Below the pieces are notes generated by a model, which searched no databases, was not told the DNA's origin, and worked only from the letters and a program-made list of their open reading frames with translations. From positions 79,239,452-79,303,451 of the forward strand of contig CM040424.1 in NCBI GenBank assembly GCA_022702705.1: DNA of 64,000 bases, written 5' to 3'. The translations under genes and the position numbers were made by a program. Below, piece after piece: positions 12,541 to 24,000 of the stretch. How positions within the stretch are numbered: the stretch's first letter is position 1; each line of letters opens with the position of its first letter. This DNA comes from Papilionanthe hookeriana x Papilionanthe teres. Lineage: Eukaryota; Streptophyta; Magnoliopsida; Asparagales; Orchidaceae.

Positions 12541-12852
12541 CTCAATACATAATCTCTTAATTAAGTTTTCTTAATTAATTTCCCCTTAATTAAGTGTTTA
12601 CCTTAATTAAATTTCTCAGAGTTTCAAAATAAAATCCCTTAATTAAGTATTTGACTTAATTATGTTTCCTGGAATATCAAAACAGAATCCCTTAATTAAG
12701 TTTGCTTTAATTGAGTCTCCCTGAATTTCAAAATAGAATCCCTCAATTGAGTTTTCTTAATTAAGCCTCCTGGAATTTCAAAACATAGTCCCTCAACCTC
12801 AATTGAGTTTCCTTAATTAAGTATTGCCTTAATTAAGTCTCCAGGAATTTCT
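12541..12852. repeat. TTAATTAA-containing tandem repeat inside the Copia-type element
   Basis: About five degenerate units of roughly 60 bp, each with CCCTTAATTAAG or CCCTCAATTGAG, a second TTAATTAA and a GGAATTTCAAAA or GAGTTTCAAAA block. It is noncoding. The copies have diverged, so the array is old or evolves by unequal exchange. Confidence 0.7.
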
Positions 12853-13495
12853 TCTCCACAGATCAGAACAAGAAAATTGTCAATCAGGAAAGAATATTTC
12901 TCCTGACATTAATAAAAGAATCCAAATTTCTTGTTCTGGTGCAAATTAAATATTCCATATTTCGTTCCAAATTTGCTGTCTCGAAATTCTTTCCATGTTT
13001 CCCGTCTCTCCGCCTCCGGAATATGCTCTCAGGTGTAAATCCTAAATTTTGATTCCCTGGCTCCTCTTCTGCGAACTTCTAGAAGCCACGACTTGCACTG
13101 ATTCCCAACAAGATTGCTGCCAACTCCGAGCTGCTGCAGATTTTTTTGCGTCGCCAATCCTTCTCGCCTCCAGAAGGATGTCGTCCCGAACGCCTCCTGC
13201 ACCGAATTCTTCTACAGGTCCCGATCTCCTCCGCGTCTGGTTCTTCCCGCCTCATGCGAACTCCTGTTTGTGAATGTATTGTCGCGCCTGGAAGCCTCGC
13301 TAGGCCGAATGTTGTGTGAAGCCTGCTCCTTACTACAGCGATTTGCCTGATCTTCTCGCGAACGATCTGCTTTGTCGAAACTATCGCAATCTTCAAGTTC
13401 CAAGAAGCCCTAGCTGCCAATCCCGCACCAATCTCTAGTCGAACACAAATCCTAGTCCTTCCTATGCTGATTTTTCTCCTCTGCCCTCAAACCTC

Positions 13496-13509
13496 GCTCT
13501 AATACCACT
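13496..13509 (-). other. Primer-binding site (initiator tRNA-Met type)
   Basis: The minus strand reads AGTGGTATTAGAGC directly after the 5' LTR. Apart from one transition in the core it is the complement of the initiator tRNA-Met 3' end used by plant Copia elements. It sets the element's orientation. Confidence 0.75.
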
Positions 13510-13823
13510 TGTTGAGAAATTTAGGGCGAAGAAAACAAGAATCGACACAAATCCAGAGAAACAACACAAAGATTTAACGAGGTTCGACAGAGATGCCTAC
13601 ATCCTCGGGAGCAGAGCGGCGAATTCACTATTTCAGAGGAGTTACAAGTTTGGTTACATACCCATAGGGTTACACATTTATTTATAGATAAAATCCACAG
13701 ATAAATTACTAAAATGCCCTCGCTCTCACCCACTAAATTCTAAGAGACACTCCTTTTCACCAGGAGACACACCTCTTTATTCCAAGAGACTCCAAATTTT
13801 CGGTATTTGAGCCATACCTAACA
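13510..13823 (-). repeat. 5' LTR of the Copia-type element
   Basis: 314 bp, TG...CA, followed on the plus strand by the target duplication GATGT. On the minus strand it contains TTTATCTATAAATAAATGTG, a likely core promoter, and CTCCCGAGGATGTAGGC, which is also kept in the two solo LTRs at 19557 and 20492. Confidence 0.85.
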
Positions 13824-13828
13824 GATGT

Positions 13829-14483
13829 GTTACTCCCGAAAAAGATACCCGACATCTCCACCACAATTCCGGCCATCACTGCTTGCCAACTTCAGCCGCC
13901 GTCGTCTGGTTAACTTCTGTCACCGTTGCCTCTAGCAACTCCAACCGTCACCTCCTTTGATTGCCGCCTCTTCCTAGCTTCGGCAGCCACCTTCGGCCAT
14001 CTCTAACCGCCGTTCTACCACCATCGTGGACCATTATCAGCAGTTGTGCGCTTCTTACAGCAAAACAATGTTCAAAGCAACCACCGACACCGTGGAATCA
14101 CGTAGAAACCCTCGAGTCAATGCATCATCCCAAACGTAGTGCCTCCCTTGAAGACGGTTTTCTCTTCTGGGGTAACGAGTTTTTCTATCTACGAATGTTG
14201 TAACTCAAGAAACAGTACATCCCTCTTCAGCATGCGGGACAAAATGTTGTACATGTAATCAAAGTCATAGTGGAATGTTTCAACTAGGCAAGACCACATG
14301 ATTTTTTCCATTTTTGAGTTTTCCATGCAAAAACTTCCTAGTGTCTCCTTCCTGGATATCTACTTTTACCTGAGTGTGCGTTGAATTTTCGTACAACCTG
14401 AGATAATAATTTGTTACTCCACTGCCGTTAATTATTTAGCACACATCAAATTGTAATTTAATTAAGCTTACCAAGAAAAAAAG
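13829..14483. other. Unassigned intergenic DNA right of the Copia-type element
   Basis: Starts with a CCACC/GCCGCC-rich stretch (about 13850-14040) resembling the composition at about 11000, the other side of the insertion. An 80-codon open frame at 13961-14203 has no recognisable family. I see no gene. Confidence 0.35.
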
Positions 14484-15061
14484 CCAAACCAATGCAAGCA
14501 TGGCCCCCCTAATGTCCAACCATAACTCCACTAATATCTCTCCTATTTGTTCTTGAGCTCACCTTAGTTTTTAGCCTATTTTTACCATAGTAGTGTAAAA
14601 TTTAACTCTAATGACTTAAATAGTTCATCACAGTGGTTTTTAAGTGCATGATATTTGATGCCATTAATTTCTGTTTCCATTTAAAGGCATGTGAAAGCCT
14701 TTAAATTCAGTCCCACAGAGAACATTAATGAAAAATAAATAAATAAATAAATAAATATCAGCTTACAAATACCAAATAATTGACCCTCACTATTTAACTT
14801 GAACTTTAGAAACTTAGTATATTCGGCCCAACTTTTGTTCCCTATTCACTATATAACTAAATATTCATCTTAAAACACCTATAATCATTGCTCAATGTAT
14901 ATAAACATTAGAACACTCAATTCAACTCTCTTTTATAATCTCTTATTTATTATTATTATTTTTGCCTATAACTTATTTTGGTTGCCAATAGATAAATTAA
15001 ATCTGACATAATGTATACACTAGATGTAGAAATTGTACATTTTTAACTTTTTATTACAGAT
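14484..15061 (+). repeat. Promoter-like duplicated segment, copy 2
   Basis: Colinear with 8640-9172, with a conserved TATATAA at 14850-14856 and the CAAATACCAAATAATTGACC block at 14767. It has a short (AATA)n run at about 14730 that copy 1 lacks. No gene follows; 15062-15281 is AT-rich and unassigned. Confidence 0.55.
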
Positions 15062-15281
15062 AAAAATATTGTCACATTTTTTAATCACAGCTCACCATTA
15101 ATCAAAATTAAAACACTGAGGGGGAAAAACAAAAGAACCTGCAAATGAAATTAATTCAAAATATAAAAGCACAAAAAAGAAGCATTTGCATACACACTAC
15201 ACGATTGTCATGCATTTTCTTATCTAAAACTTAAATATTCATATTTACACAAACATATCACCCAAATCTTTCACACCACAT

Positions 15282-15968
15282 TAGGGCTGTCAAAGAAGCT
15301 CGTAGTTCGCGAACAGTTCGTGTTCGATTCGTTCGATAAGCAAATGAGACGAACACGAATAATTTTTTTCGTTTGGTTTGTTAAACGAACCAAACACGAA
15401 CAGTGATGGATTAGCATTTTATTCGTTATTGTTTGAAATAAAAAATAATTTAAAATAATTACATATAAAAAATTTATGATAATTTAAAAATAATTATATA
15501 TTATAAAAATTTTATCATATTTTAAATAATTAAACTTCTATAAATTATAATATATGATAAATTATTAATAACAATAATAATATTATAATATTAATTATAT
15601 TAATATAAATATTATAATATTATAATTAATATACTATACTATATATTAAAATAAAACCCTAAACGTCTTATTCGGTTTGCTTCATTTTGAAAAAGAATGG
15701 ATAACCTGATGTGTACAGAATATCTGATAAATTTATTTCATTTTGAGGAAATATGCTATCAAAGCTAAGGCTGTCAAAAAAACTCGTCGTTCGTGAACAG
15801 TTCGTGTTCGGTTCGTCAAGAAGTTTGTGTTCGATTTGTTCCATAAGCAAACAAGACGAACACACAATTTTTTTTTCGTTCGATTTGTTAAACAAACCAA
15901 ACACGAACAGTGATGTTCTAACATTTCGAACACGAACACTAACTCTGTTCGGTTCGTTTACACCCCTA
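15282..15968. mobile_element. hAT-type non-autonomous element with 8-bp target duplication
   Basis: 687 bp starting TAGGGCTGTCAAA and ending TTTACACCCCTA. These are imperfect inverted termini (TAGGG.TGT.AA). The flanks are identical 8-mers CACCACAT (15274-15281 and 15969-15976), the size made by hAT transposases. Inside, the left-terminal module of about 130 bp (AACAGTTCGTGTTCG, CAAACACGAACAGTGATG) occurs twice, at 15282-15410 and about 15768-15915, separated by about 350 bp of extreme AT content. No transposase is present. Confidence 0.75.
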
Positions 15969-15976
15969 CACCACAT

Positions 15977-16577
15977 CAAATATTTTAACATCAGTTTCTT
16001 TTTAAACATCATGCATGGCATACATTTATGACACCAATATTTTATAAGTAAAAACATAGTTTCGGGCTTAGATATCTAAATATATCAGAATTGTATGTCA
16101 TGTTTCAAAATTTTCAAAAAAGAAAATATAAAAACAGTTAAGCCAAATTCATCAAATGGTAACAAACAAAGCCGAAAGCACAAAGTTATAATTAAAAAGT
16201 TTGCATACTCAAGAGATAATAATGTACATAACAACAATGGCTTAGTTTAGAACAGTTCTGACAATCAGAAGAAGTCAATACCCGAACCGATTCGCCCTGA
16301 AGCCCCCTTTAGAAGCCTCATGGATCGCATCTGGTGCGCTCTTGACTGCCCCCCTCTCTCTATCTCTTCTTCTTCTCTTAATCCATTACACTAATCTTTA
16401 AATTTTAATTAAACACTACTCGAAAACTAATTTATTGTAACATAATTTTTTTTTTTTACCAAAAGAATCAAAATGATCAAAATGCCCTCACATCATAGCA
16501 ATGGAGATATGGTAGTAAGGGTATTTTGGTCATTTTGAAACATGGCCCGGTGAAGGGGCGGGGGGCGGGGGGCGGTA
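15977..16577. other. 3' flank of the HD-ZIP IV gene
   Basis: AT-rich DNA downstream of the homeobox gene's stop codon. On the minus strand the 3' UTR and polyadenylation region should lie in roughly 16250-16577. No unambiguous AATAAA signal could be chosen. No other gene is seen. Confidence 0.4.
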
Positions 16578-19500
16578 CTACTGTTGTTCAAGACATGGGG
16601 GAGCAACGGGGGACACACCACCGGCGAGAGCGTTGCTGATCTGGTGCACTGCGGATAAAAGATGGTGGTTGACGGCGGTGACGCTGGAAAGATTGAGTTT
16701 GGCAGAGGGGACGGCGCTCGCCAGCACCTGCATCCCGACTGTGAGGAGACAGCCGACGGGGACGGAGTTGTTTGTGGCGGCGGTGGAGCATGATACAGAG
16801 GCCGGTTGTTCTGCGGGGAAGAGGACGAAACCAGTGGGGAGAAGGGGAATGTAGGAAGTATCCTCACCGTTCGTCACTAGTTGAACGGCTCCGACGTCGA
16901 TCGTAGCGTAGACGATATGGCTGCCGCCCGTAGGGTGGGTGCAGCTCTCCTGTAGAAGGAGCTCCACCTTCTGGGAGGAGTTGCTGGCGGCCTGCGTGCC
17001 ACGCATGAAAAAAAGTTGGGTTTTTTATCAGAAGATTGGCTTTAAACATTCATATCAAGTCAAAATTTTTATAATCTTTTGTAAACACCGAAATTATGAA
17101 AAATATCATCATTTTAACTTTTAAAAAATTAATTTTTAAAAACTGAAATGAACCATTGGACCATTCCATGCATGGATAAGATGACATGTATATATTCTAT
17201 ATTTTATATTTTTTAACAAAACAATGCATTTTAAAAATTAGTAAGTACACTTTGGCTTCTTCCAGAAATAAAAGCGTTTGGTTTCAGTCTTTAAGATGAA
17301 TGGTAAGTTGGTAACCCTAAAATAAAAGAGGCCAAGGGCTAGGGTTTCTGAACCCCAAAAGGAAGAAGTGCAACAGAGCTAGGTTGGACTCTAGAAATCA
17401 ATCAAGAGCTCATTTAATATGGCATCATTAACAAGTCTGCTGCGCCATCCTCATTTTTGTCTACTATTTATTGGTGAAACATTAATTACCATCTAAAGAA
17501 AGCAGTTATTATGACTTTAATAGCTTCTATTTGGATGCCTGTTTTCTATCAATAGGTAATAATGCAGAAAGTTTTCATCTTTGTGCTTACACTGTAGATG
17601 ATATTTCCAGGAACTATAGGTAATTAAGAAGCAATGGCGAATGAAACTAAGAGAACAACTCAAAATTTCTAGTTTATGTTTAGAAGCCAATGATGGTACA
17701 ACTTGATATTATGATTCAGTATAAAAAAATTCCACTGAAGCATGATTCTTCCTTTAATGTTTTCCACACAACATTAATTGCAGGTCATATAGGCACACTG
17801 CATTTTCAGGGTCTGAGTTCTAAGGGTAATAATTTCATAATTTCATTCAAAACCTTAATTTTCTGATGAAAATTAACCTTAAAATCATGAAAATAGAAAA
17901 CTCACATTTACGCGTAGAAGAGAAACGCAGTTCTTAGGATGCGAGCCATTTGCAATATGATCAATCTCGTGAAGAGAGTTTCCACTCGACAAAGCATCCA
18001 GCTGCACGTTAATCAATATATGAAAAATGTTTAATTTAAATATACAAAAGCTACAATTTTTAACCCCTAATTAGCCTTCTGTTAACAACACAAAACAAGT
18101 AGTTCAAACAGAAATTATTTCATAGATGGACAATCATCAACGAAGCCTTCCGCATTAGATGATATAAATGTAAAGTATAAGGTTTATGTGTTAGATATGT
18201 AAAGACATAAAAATTAGGCAGTATGTATGCAAAATGCCCCCTTTTGTAATATAAATCTCCTAATTTTAACTGTAAAAACAAGAGATTGATTGATCCTTAG
18301 ATATACCTGAGACCTTCTGTGCTGATCAGTCAAGAGATCGAAGACTTGATGGTAAGAAAATGGAAGCCAAGCGGTGGATACTGCTGACAGAATAACACCA
18401 TTAGGCTGCCCCGGCAGAGTATTTTTTCTGGTTGTTACTCTAATTGTATCATCAGGTGAATCGGAAAGCGCAGTCCATGATTGTCCTCCGGAGGAGGTAA
18501 TACTAGCAAAGAAGGTCCTCACCATTCTGTATGATAGCTTTATTATGTTCTTCCTTCCCTCTGGTGTGGAGATTACTGATAATGCAAAATCAGGAAAAAA
18601 TTTAAATTTTTTTTATCAGATTGATTTTTGATACACGACGAAATGTCAGATAGCGGAATAATACCTCCCAGATCTGAAATATTTGTGGCCATTAAAGCCG
18701 CTAACCGTTCGCATTGTAGCTGTAAAACCGATAGCCAGCGAGTGGCTCCAAATCCCATTCCACTGTTAATGAACTGAGAAAACATTTGGTGTATTGGCTT
18801 ATCTTCCACCTCTGCTTGTTCTACCCAAGTAACCTACATAAAAAGGTTAAAATGGCCATGCATCAAGCTTCGTTTGATAAACATTGTACTGTTCTTTTTC
18901 TGCAAGAGCATTACTGTGTTGAGGACCTAAAGGTTGTTTAAAGAGTTGATTTTAAATGATTATGTTGAGATTAAAGATGAAGATGAGAGGTTATCTAGAA
19001 CAAAAGCAGTAAAAACATTACTAAACAAAACTGTTTGAGCTAGGATTGCAGCGAATTGAATGTTGGAGATAAGAGGAGTTAATGCTAAATTCAACAGCTT
19101 GTGGTTCATGGAGGGTACAAGTGTTGCATTCCGACCCAAGCCATTATAGGCCTCACTAAAGACATGCTCAGTACGCAGTAAATATGAATGTAAAGGCATT
19201 AATGTGCACTGGTCAAATAATATACTCCCAATTTTTTAGAATATAAGTTCAAACCTATATATAAATATATAGATTATAAAAGCTGATCTTATGCTAAGAG
19301 ACATGAAAAAGAGAAGAAAGTTATGCTGTTTAATTAAATTAATTGTTTTGTGGTTCTTCATGCATGTTTGAGTTGTCCAACACTTAGCATAGAGTATAAT
19401 AAATTGCATCTGCAGAGAATAACAGTAGAAACAAAACACAATTTTTCTTTAGGATAGCTCTTTTTTGCCATTTTATTTTTTTAGAATGTTATCACATTAT

Positions 19501-22500
19501 TTGTTTGGTTTTTTTTTTCTTTTTAATCTTGATCTGTAGATTTTTGTGAAGAGAAATGTTAGTTGTGACTCATATACCATATAAGGGACAGATGCTAAAG
19601 CGGAACGGAGCGAGCCAACGGACCGGAGTGGAGCGGAAGCATCTATCCAATCGAGTACGTTTTGTAAGTGGATTGGGGGTGCGGAGACAACACCCCAGCA
19701 GTACGGTGCAGGGGTATTTTAGTAATTTTATCTGTGAGTTTTATCTATATATTTGATGTGTAACCCTATAGATATTGTACTAAACTTTTCTAGAATAGTG
19801 AAATCACCGCTCTACTCCCGAGGACATAGCCATGTTGCCGAACCTCATAAATCTCGTGTTCTTAAACTTCTTGTGATTTTTTGTTTCTTTCACCTCAAGA
19901 AACAACTATACAAAAATATCTATTTAAATGTGGTAGCTATTAACAAAGTTTTTATTTGGCTTAAAAAAAAAACAAAAAGAGAAACGAATTATATTACTTG
20001 CAACAACAGTTTGAAAAGTGATTTTCTTACAATAGGTCCTCCACAGCTACTTCTACAAAGAGCTACAACCTCCCTGAAACAAATCCTAAGGGTTAAGGCA
20101 TGTACTTCTGCCTCCCTTCCTCTAAGGACGTATTGGTTACTTTTAGATAGGAAAAGCGTATTACAAAATAAGTGCTGTCAGATTCAATCAAACAGTTGAA
20201 TGATTGCAGTTAATTAGATATCTAAAAATAAAGCTGTTTTCTCGTTCAAATCAAGATATATATATATATATATATATATATAGCAGCATTTACAAAAAGA
20301 TACCGCTTAATTCTTCTTTATTTAAATATCTAAAACGTATATTTGCATATCTAAGACTAAAACATCAACTTTTACATATATGTTACCTTTCCTAAAAAGA
20401 TGTATTTCAGTTATCAAAAGTTAAAATAATGATATTTATGTGACATGAAAGATTTGAGTTGTATAAATATAAAAAGAAGTTTTTAGCTAGTTGTTAGGTA
20501 TGGCTCATATATGAGATAAGAGACAGATGCTAGAGCGGAGGAAGCATTTGTCCAAATAGAGGAGTTCCTTTAAGTGGGTTGGGGTGCCAAGGGCGTATAA
20601 TTGCGGGTAGCGGTACGGTACAAGTGTATTTTTGTAATTTCACTAAGGGTTGTATTTATATATATGTATAGTATTTGTAATCCTATGAGAACATAATTCA
20701 CTTCTGGAATAAAAACAACCGCTCTGCTCTCGAGGACCTAAGCACATTGCCGAACCTCGTAAATCTCGTGTTCTTCAATCTTCTTACGATTTTTGTTTTT
20801 TTCACTTCACTAGTGTTAGAGATGTAAATACATAAGAATTGAGTGGTAGGTATACAAATGCCCCTATTATTCAACTTTCCATGCACTTTAATAAAAAGAC
20901 CGGCTTTGGTGAAGCCAAGAAAAATAGGTCTATTCACGACTTAACATTTGTTGGAACTCTTAATAAATAAGCATATGCTCAATAAGATTAACGCTGCAAC
21001 AATTTATTAAAAAAAAAAGAATAAAAAAGCAATTTTGTAGAGAAAAAATACACACCTTTGAGTATCCATTAGGCATGTTTTGGATAACGCAGCCGGAAGG
21101 CCTTCTCCTATACCGCATTTGGGGCATTTGCATAACATCCTGAAGATTGTCCACTGGAAAATCAACAATTGTCCACGTACCTTCTTCCACATTTTGCTGG
21201 CAATATCGAAGAAAATATGCCTCTCGTGTAGGCACCAGAGGTGAAAGAACCTGAAACTCTGCATACATCTAGCCACCAGAAACAAATAATTAAGCTGATG
21301 AGTTAGTGCTTGTGATGGGGCTTAAAATTGAGGAGAGTTTATAGGTTTGGTCAATTACCAGGTGAAGAGAGCCGCTGCCATTACCAGGGAGGCCGGATGT
21401 AATAATTTGAATAGTTTTTGCCTTGGATACAATGGAGGGGAACATTTCCAACCATTGATTCTGTACATGTCACAAAGACCATTGAAAAATAATTTCTTCA
21501 GTTTGTGATAAACAAAATGCATGAATCATCATCATAAATATAGTTCCCTAAGTTCATCCATGATTTAATGTAAGCAAAAATGTCATAAAATTAAGAAATT
21601 GTAAAGATAAATGATCATATATTTAAGCATTAGATACAAAAACCTGTAAAAAATAAGATTCCATTAAAAAGATTGGCAGGCTGTTTGGGTCAATTTTTAT
21701 GTTTACAAATATTTCCATTTACAGTGCGTTTAGGGCAGTTTATTCGCTGCGGTGACGTTTTGAAAACACCTGCTCACCGTTTGAAAACTGCGTTTGCATA
21801 GCTTATCAGAAAACATAGTTAATTTTTTACACTAATCGCGCAACGCAGATTGAGCTCTGCGATCCACATTTCCAGATAAACGTCTTATCTGGATAAGCAT
21901 AAGCTGTCCCAAACACACCCTTAGTGTATTTTCATATATTAGTTTTTAAAAAACAAAAACTTTGTTTTAATAAACACTTAAACTTCATTTAGCTAGCATT
22001 TAAAAGTATTAATTAAAAAATAATTTTAAAACATCTAAAAAAACTAGGATAACAATAATCATGATGCCTACAACGAGAAATTCATGACTGCTACGCCTCA
22101 CATAAATTTTCAGCACCAACATTAAAATCATCTGACATGAGAAATAACTAAAAAGTCAACTCCTATTGATAAACGCAGATTCACAGTCTACTACTGTTAT
22201 CAAAAACTTACAGCGTCCATGAATGCATCCACCAGAGTTATTCCATTCATGATAACAAGCCCGGTATCTCTGGTCCCCTCCACCCTATACCCACCCCCAC
22301 CCATCTGCTTCAAGTCCATCGGCCATGGAAACAGCCTCGCATGTTCTTCTTCATCAAGAACCTCCACCGCTCCCTCACCAACACCATTGCCGCCTTTCTT
22401 CAACCAAAGAGGCTCATTCACCCGAGACATTCTCAGCATCTGTTCGGCGGCAGCCATGGCGAGCTCGAGAGCCAGAGGCTTCTTCCCTTCCATTATTAGC

Positions 22501-24000
22501 ATGCCAGCGAAAGCGGAGTCCTCCTCGACAAGCCCGGAGGCGAGAAGCATATCGCAGCATGACACTGCAGGGGGTGGGGTAAGATCGTGGAATTGCCTTG
22601 AGTAAGCTCCCATGTCGAGGTCCAGTGATGGTGGAAGAAGCAGATTAGGTGATGAAGGTATCATGGATCGGCCGCCGCCGAACCTTCCGGCAATGCATGA
22701 TAATCTATCGAGCTGTAAAGAGTTTTGATGTATACATCAATTAATAATAATAAAATAAGCACCTTGATTTTAATATTGTTCATTTTTGGCCTTTTGAATT
22801 TAATTCATTGGCTATAAAATAAAATTTTAGATACTTAATTTAAAATCATATGTAAAAATATATTAAAAAATCATATTTTAAAATTAACACGTAGGGAACT
22901 AAAGGTTTAGGGTTTTGCTTCTTGTTTGAGGGTTTGGGGACTCACCTCTTCCTTCAAGCGAGCGTTCTCTATGCGGAGGTGGTGCTCGTCAAACGACATT
23001 TCGCCTAGCATCGCGGGCCCGCCGCAGTTAGGGCATATAACGTTGCGGATCGCCGCTTGCAGCCGGTAGTTCTCGTTCTTCAGGCTATCGTTCTCAGCCC
23101 GTAGGATCACGTTATCCGACCTGTCCTGCTGCGCCTGCGGAGCACCACAACCAATATACATCCATGAGACTGATACATCTCCTTGGCTTCTCTCAAGCAT
23201 ATCTTTTTTTATTTTTTATTTTTTTTTTATAATTGGAAACCAGTAAAAGTATATTTTTTTCCTTTTTTTTATAATTATATAGTATTATTTTCCACACGTG
23301 CAAAACAAATTAAGAAACGCGTAATAGGACGGCGGATTAACATGCGCACCTTCATCTGCGTCCGGCGATTCTGGAACCAGAACTTCACCTGGCGAGGTTT
23401 CAGGCCAAGCTCCTGGCTTAACCTGAGCCGCTGTTTATCGTCCGGGTGCGGGCATTCCTTAAACAATCTGATTTTTTACCCGAAATGAAAATATTATTTA
23501 CCTTTTCTAGAAAAATTAGATGCATCCGAAGATTTTCAATTTTAGTCTTACGCTTCCATCTCCTGGATCTGCCGTGAAGTGTGACGGTGGTAACGTTTCT
23601 TCTTCGCCGGAGCAGAGTTTGACGGCAAAGCTAGAGGTGGCGGCGTTCCGTCGTCGTTCTCCTCGCCGCAGCTTAGACCTTCCAGATGGGCGCTCCCGGA
23701 GACGCTCTCCATCTCTTCCTCCTTCCGGGCCTGCTCCTCCTTCTGCAACTGGAATAGTTACAGTACTTTTTTCTTTTTCTTTTTTGTTAAAAAAAAATTA
23801 AAAAAACGATTTTTGCATACCGGCACCGTGGGAGGGAAGGAAGAGAAGGGCACAACGCCGGCCATGAAACCGGCTACGCTTCCAATATTAGGGTTTTGGA
23901 TCTGAGAGGAGAAGAATGGATCAGAAGATACCACGTTCCCTCCGCCGCTTCCTCCCCCGCCGCCTATCATCGACGGCAGCACTTGACAATCCCCAAACAT
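16578..24000 (-). CDS. Class IV HD-ZIP homeodomain-START transcription factor (HDG5/ROC3-like)
   Basis: Nuclear DNA-binding regulator of epidermal identity by family knowledge. Eleven exons join in frame to 815 residues: 24000-23821, 23748-23552, 23467-23350, 23134-22946, 22712-22212, 21460-21359, 21268-21056, 18833-18665, 18575-18307, 18001-17906, 16991-16578. All introns are GT/AG. The homeodomain is at about residues 109-168, with the recognition helix QVKFWFQNRR at 152-161. The zipper-loop-zipper is at about 169-235 and contains CPNCG (199-203), the hallmark of class IV. The START domain runs from about 305 to 545 (start KPLALELAMAAAEQ; includes LSPLVPTREAYFLRYCQQNVEEG). The C-terminal half carries QSWTALSDSPDDT and KLNLSSVTAVNHH. 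The N terminus MFGDCQVLPSM resembles the HDG5/ROC3 subgroup; the subgroup call is less sure than the family. Exon 2 could start six bases later (two tandem AGs). Introns hold a MITE (intron 5) and two solo LTRs (intron 7, 2.2 kb). No stop or frameshift was found. Confidence 0.93.
19557..19897 (+). mobile_element. Copia-type solo LTR in intron 7 of the HD-ZIP IV gene
   Basis: 341 bp, TGTTAGTTGTGACTC...CACCTCA, flanked by perfect AGAAA duplications (19552-19556 and 19898-19902). It shares structure with the LTRs at 11115-13823: TAGTAATTTTATCTGTG, GTGTAACCCTATAGATA and CTCCCGAGGACATAGCC. It is antisense to the host gene. A solo LTR forms by recombination between the LTRs of a full element. Confidence 0.85.
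20256..20282. repeat. (AT)n microsatellite
   Basis: A 27-bp alternating AT run between the two solo LTRs, inside intron 7 of the HD-ZIP IV gene. Confidence 0.9.
20492..20809 (+). mobile_element. Second Copia-type solo LTR in the same intron
   Basis: 318 bp, TGTTAGGTATGGCTC...TTCACTTCA, flanked by perfect CTAGT duplications (20487-20491 and 20810-20814). It is the same family as 19557-19897 and 11115-13823. Different target duplications show that it is an independent insertion, not the partner LTR of the first copy. It is also antisense to the host gene. Confidence 0.87.
21722..21920. mobile_element. Tourist/PIF-Harbinger-like MITE in intron 5 of the HD-ZIP IV gene
   Basis: 199 bp with imperfect 17-bp inverted ends (CAGTGCGTTTAGGGCAG against GGGTGTGTTTGGGACAG, 13 of 17 alike) and TTA on both sides (21719-21721, 21921-21923). 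TTA duplications and GTTTGG-type ends are typical of Tourist elements. It has no coding capacity. Confidence 0.7.

Larger units (their letters stand above)
11115..13823 (-). mobile_element. Complete non-autonomous Copia-type LTR retrotransposon
   Basis: 2,709 bp flanked by a perfect 5-bp target duplication GATGT (11110-11114 and 13824-13828). The LTRs are 11115-11430 and 13510-13823. Read on the minus strand they start TGTTAGGTATGGCTC and end CTCAACA. Next to the 5' LTR (minus strand) is AGTGGTATTAGAGC, close to the initiator-Met primer site TGGTATCAGAGC typical of Copia elements. Next to the 3' LTR is CCAAGGTGGAAATT, a plausible polypurine tract. The 2.08-kb interior has no gag, protease, integrase or RT, so the element must have moved with enzymes supplied in trans. 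Instead it holds a GC-richer stretch full of GCGAAC motifs (about 11950-12510), a TTAATTAA-rich tandem repeat, and a second GC-richer part (about 12990-13440). Two solo LTRs of the same family lie in an intron of the neighbouring homeobox gene. Confidence 0.85.

Noticed and set aside
11950..13440. Host gene in the GC-rich parts of the Copia-type interior
   Set aside because: Open frames are short, overlap on both strands and show no domain or splice structure.
16493..16867. Open frames overlapping the last HD-ZIP IV exon (both strands)
   Set aside because: They are other-frame readings of the C-terminal exon, which fits the family and the splice phase.
18960..19199. 79-codon minus-strand frame inside intron 7 of the HD-ZIP IV gene
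   Set aside because: No family recognised, and homologous HD-ZIP IV proteins go directly from the exon ending NGYSK to the one starting VTWVE. An alternative exon cannot be excluded but is unsupported.
19557..20809. The two intronic LTRs as one element with a 590-bp interior
   Set aside because: Each has its own perfect 5-bp target duplication, and no PBS or PPT lies between them.
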